NCBI GenBank assembly: GCA_023430065.1
Contig: JAEZCG010000251.1
Coordinates: forward strand, 1 to 6,777
DNA length: 6,777 bases
Direction of reading: 5' to 3'
Origin: Pseudomonadota bacterium
Lineage (GTDB): Bacteria > Pseudomonadota > Gammaproteobacteria > Burkholderiales > SHXO01
Part shown: positions 6,227 through 6,777 of the stretch, piece after piece
How the letters are laid out: each line of letters begins with the position of its first letter
Numbering within the stretch: the stretch's first letter is position 1
Notes under the pieces: generated by a model
What the model was told of the DNA's origin: nothing
What the model saw: the letters and a program-made list of their open reading frames with translations, nothing else
Databases searched by the model: none
Made by a program: the position numbers and the translations under genes

Positions 6227-6703
6227 CGGCAGTTCATTGACATCGCGCGGCCGCCGCGGAAAGTGACGGCGCAACGCCTCGCTGATCTCCTCCACACCCT
6301 GCAGGATCGCGCGCTCGAACTCGCCGGCGCGGAACAGCGCCTCCATGCGACGCGCGATCGCCTCCCAGCCTTCTGCGCCCACGTGCGCATGGATGCCGCG
6401 GTCGCCGACGATCTCGAAATCCTTGTCCGCGAGCAGCACGTAGACCAGCACGCCGTTGTTCTCGGCCGTATCCCACACACGCAGGTCCGAGAACACCTGC
6501 AACGCCCGCTCGCGCGCGCTGAGCCCCCGCAGCAGTTCCGCGGGATCCAGCGCGGCCTCCACCGCGAAGCGCAGCTCGCCCCGGTGGGTGGCTTCGCTCG
6601 CCTCGATCGCCCGCTGTGCACGCTCCAGTGCAAGCTCCGGCAGGACACGCCCCACCGCACCTTGGCTCGTGACCAGATGAGCGAACCAGCGCCGCAGGTT
6701 CAT
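6206..6703 (-). CDS. TPM-domain protein (TLP18.3/Psb32/MOLO-1 fold)
   Basis: The product is 165 residues. It resembles the short second TPM-domain protein often found after a LemA/YgcG-like pair in betaproteobacteria (the COG3762 type). The TPM core is visible: THRGELRFAVE (39-49), SARERALQVFSDLRVWDT (62-79), then NNGVLVYVLLADKDFEIVGD (82-101) and RGIHAHVG. It lacks a signal peptide and a clear membrane segment, so it may sit in the cytoplasm or at the inner membrane face. The biochemical role is unknown; the 'phosphatase' label on this fold comes from a plant protein and should not be assumed. I prefer the ATG at 6703 (MNLRRWF): it matches the family's basic N-terminus, has GGTGA close upstream, and begins 5 nt after the upstream stop. 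The ATG at 6715 would add four residues and overlap the upstream gene by 7 nt. Confidence 0.9.
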   Translation of the reverse strand: MNLRRWFAHLVTSQGAVGRVLPELALERAQRAIEASEATHRGELRFAVEAALDPAELLRGLSARERALQVFSDLRVWDTAENNGVLVYVLLADKDFEIVGDRGIHAHVGAEGWEAIARRMEALFRAGEFERAILQGVEEISEALRRHFPRRPRDVNELPDRPVIL

Positions 6704-6708
6704 ACCGT

Positions 6709-6777
6709 TCACCATCGCCCCGAGGCCCCGCCGCCCCCGAATCCGCCGCCACCGCCGCTCCAGCCGCCACCGCCCCA
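6709..6777 (-). CDS. C-terminal end of a Gly-rich TPM-domain (YgcG-like) protein, cut by window edge
   Basis: Reading the minus strand from the last base gives 22 residues and a TGA stop (6711-6709). The sequence is almost all Gly with Trp, Ser and Phe, and ends GFGGGGASGRW. This is the characteristic tail of secreted or membrane-anchored TPM-domain proteins (YgcG/COG1512), whose Gly-rich end follows a C-terminal membrane helix. The catalytic-type domain lies outside the window. The 5-nt gap to the next TPM gene indicates one operon, probably with lemA further upstream. The call rests on tail composition plus the neighbour, so the family is likely but not certain. Confidence 0.72.
   Translation of the reverse strand, partial: WGGGGWSGGGGGFGGGGASGRW

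Overview
The window is GC-rich, densely coding chromosomal DNA. Its gene content and order (a divergent lplT / alr-radA block and a tandem TPM-domain pair) fit a betaproteobacterium of the Burkholderiales/Rhodocyclales/Nitrosomonadales type. I infer this from protein resemblance and gene order; there is no rRNA or other direct marker. I see no tRNA, insertion sequence, CRISPR array, attachment site or clear sign of horizontal transfer.

Left third (1-2316, + strand): three tightly packed genes that look like one operon. They are the 3' end of a membrane-linked protein with a long Ala/Pro-rich linker and a C-terminal PEGA domain, a 127-residue TPR-like lipoprotein resembling the T6SS-associated TssQ-type family, and a Hanks-type Ser/Thr protein kinase anchored only by a helix at its extreme C-terminus. 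The gaps are 7 nt and a 3-4 nt GTGA overlap, so the products are probably made together. The likely theme is envelope-linked Ser/Thr phosphorylation signalling, possibly tied to a type VI secretion locus outside the window. This is the least routine part of the window.

Middle (2326-4751, - strand): alr (alanine racemase) followed by radA (recombination/repair ATPase), joined by a one-base TGATG stop/start overlap. radA converges on the kinase gene with only 9 nt between the stop codons, where a 7-bp inverted repeat sits.

Right (4752-6777): a 179-bp divergent promoter region separates alr from lplT (lysophospholipid transporter, + strand). The region has a good extended -10 element for lplT. 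lplT converges, with a 21-nt gap, on a TPM-domain gene. Just upstream of that gene is the Gly-rich C-terminal end of a second TPM-domain protein, cut by the window edge. These two on the - strand look like the distal part of a lemA/TPM-type operon.

Apart from the kinase/lipoprotein/PEGA module, the genes are ordinary housekeeping genes. I do not see convincing evidence of a wholly new system. The signalling module is the best candidate for follow-up.
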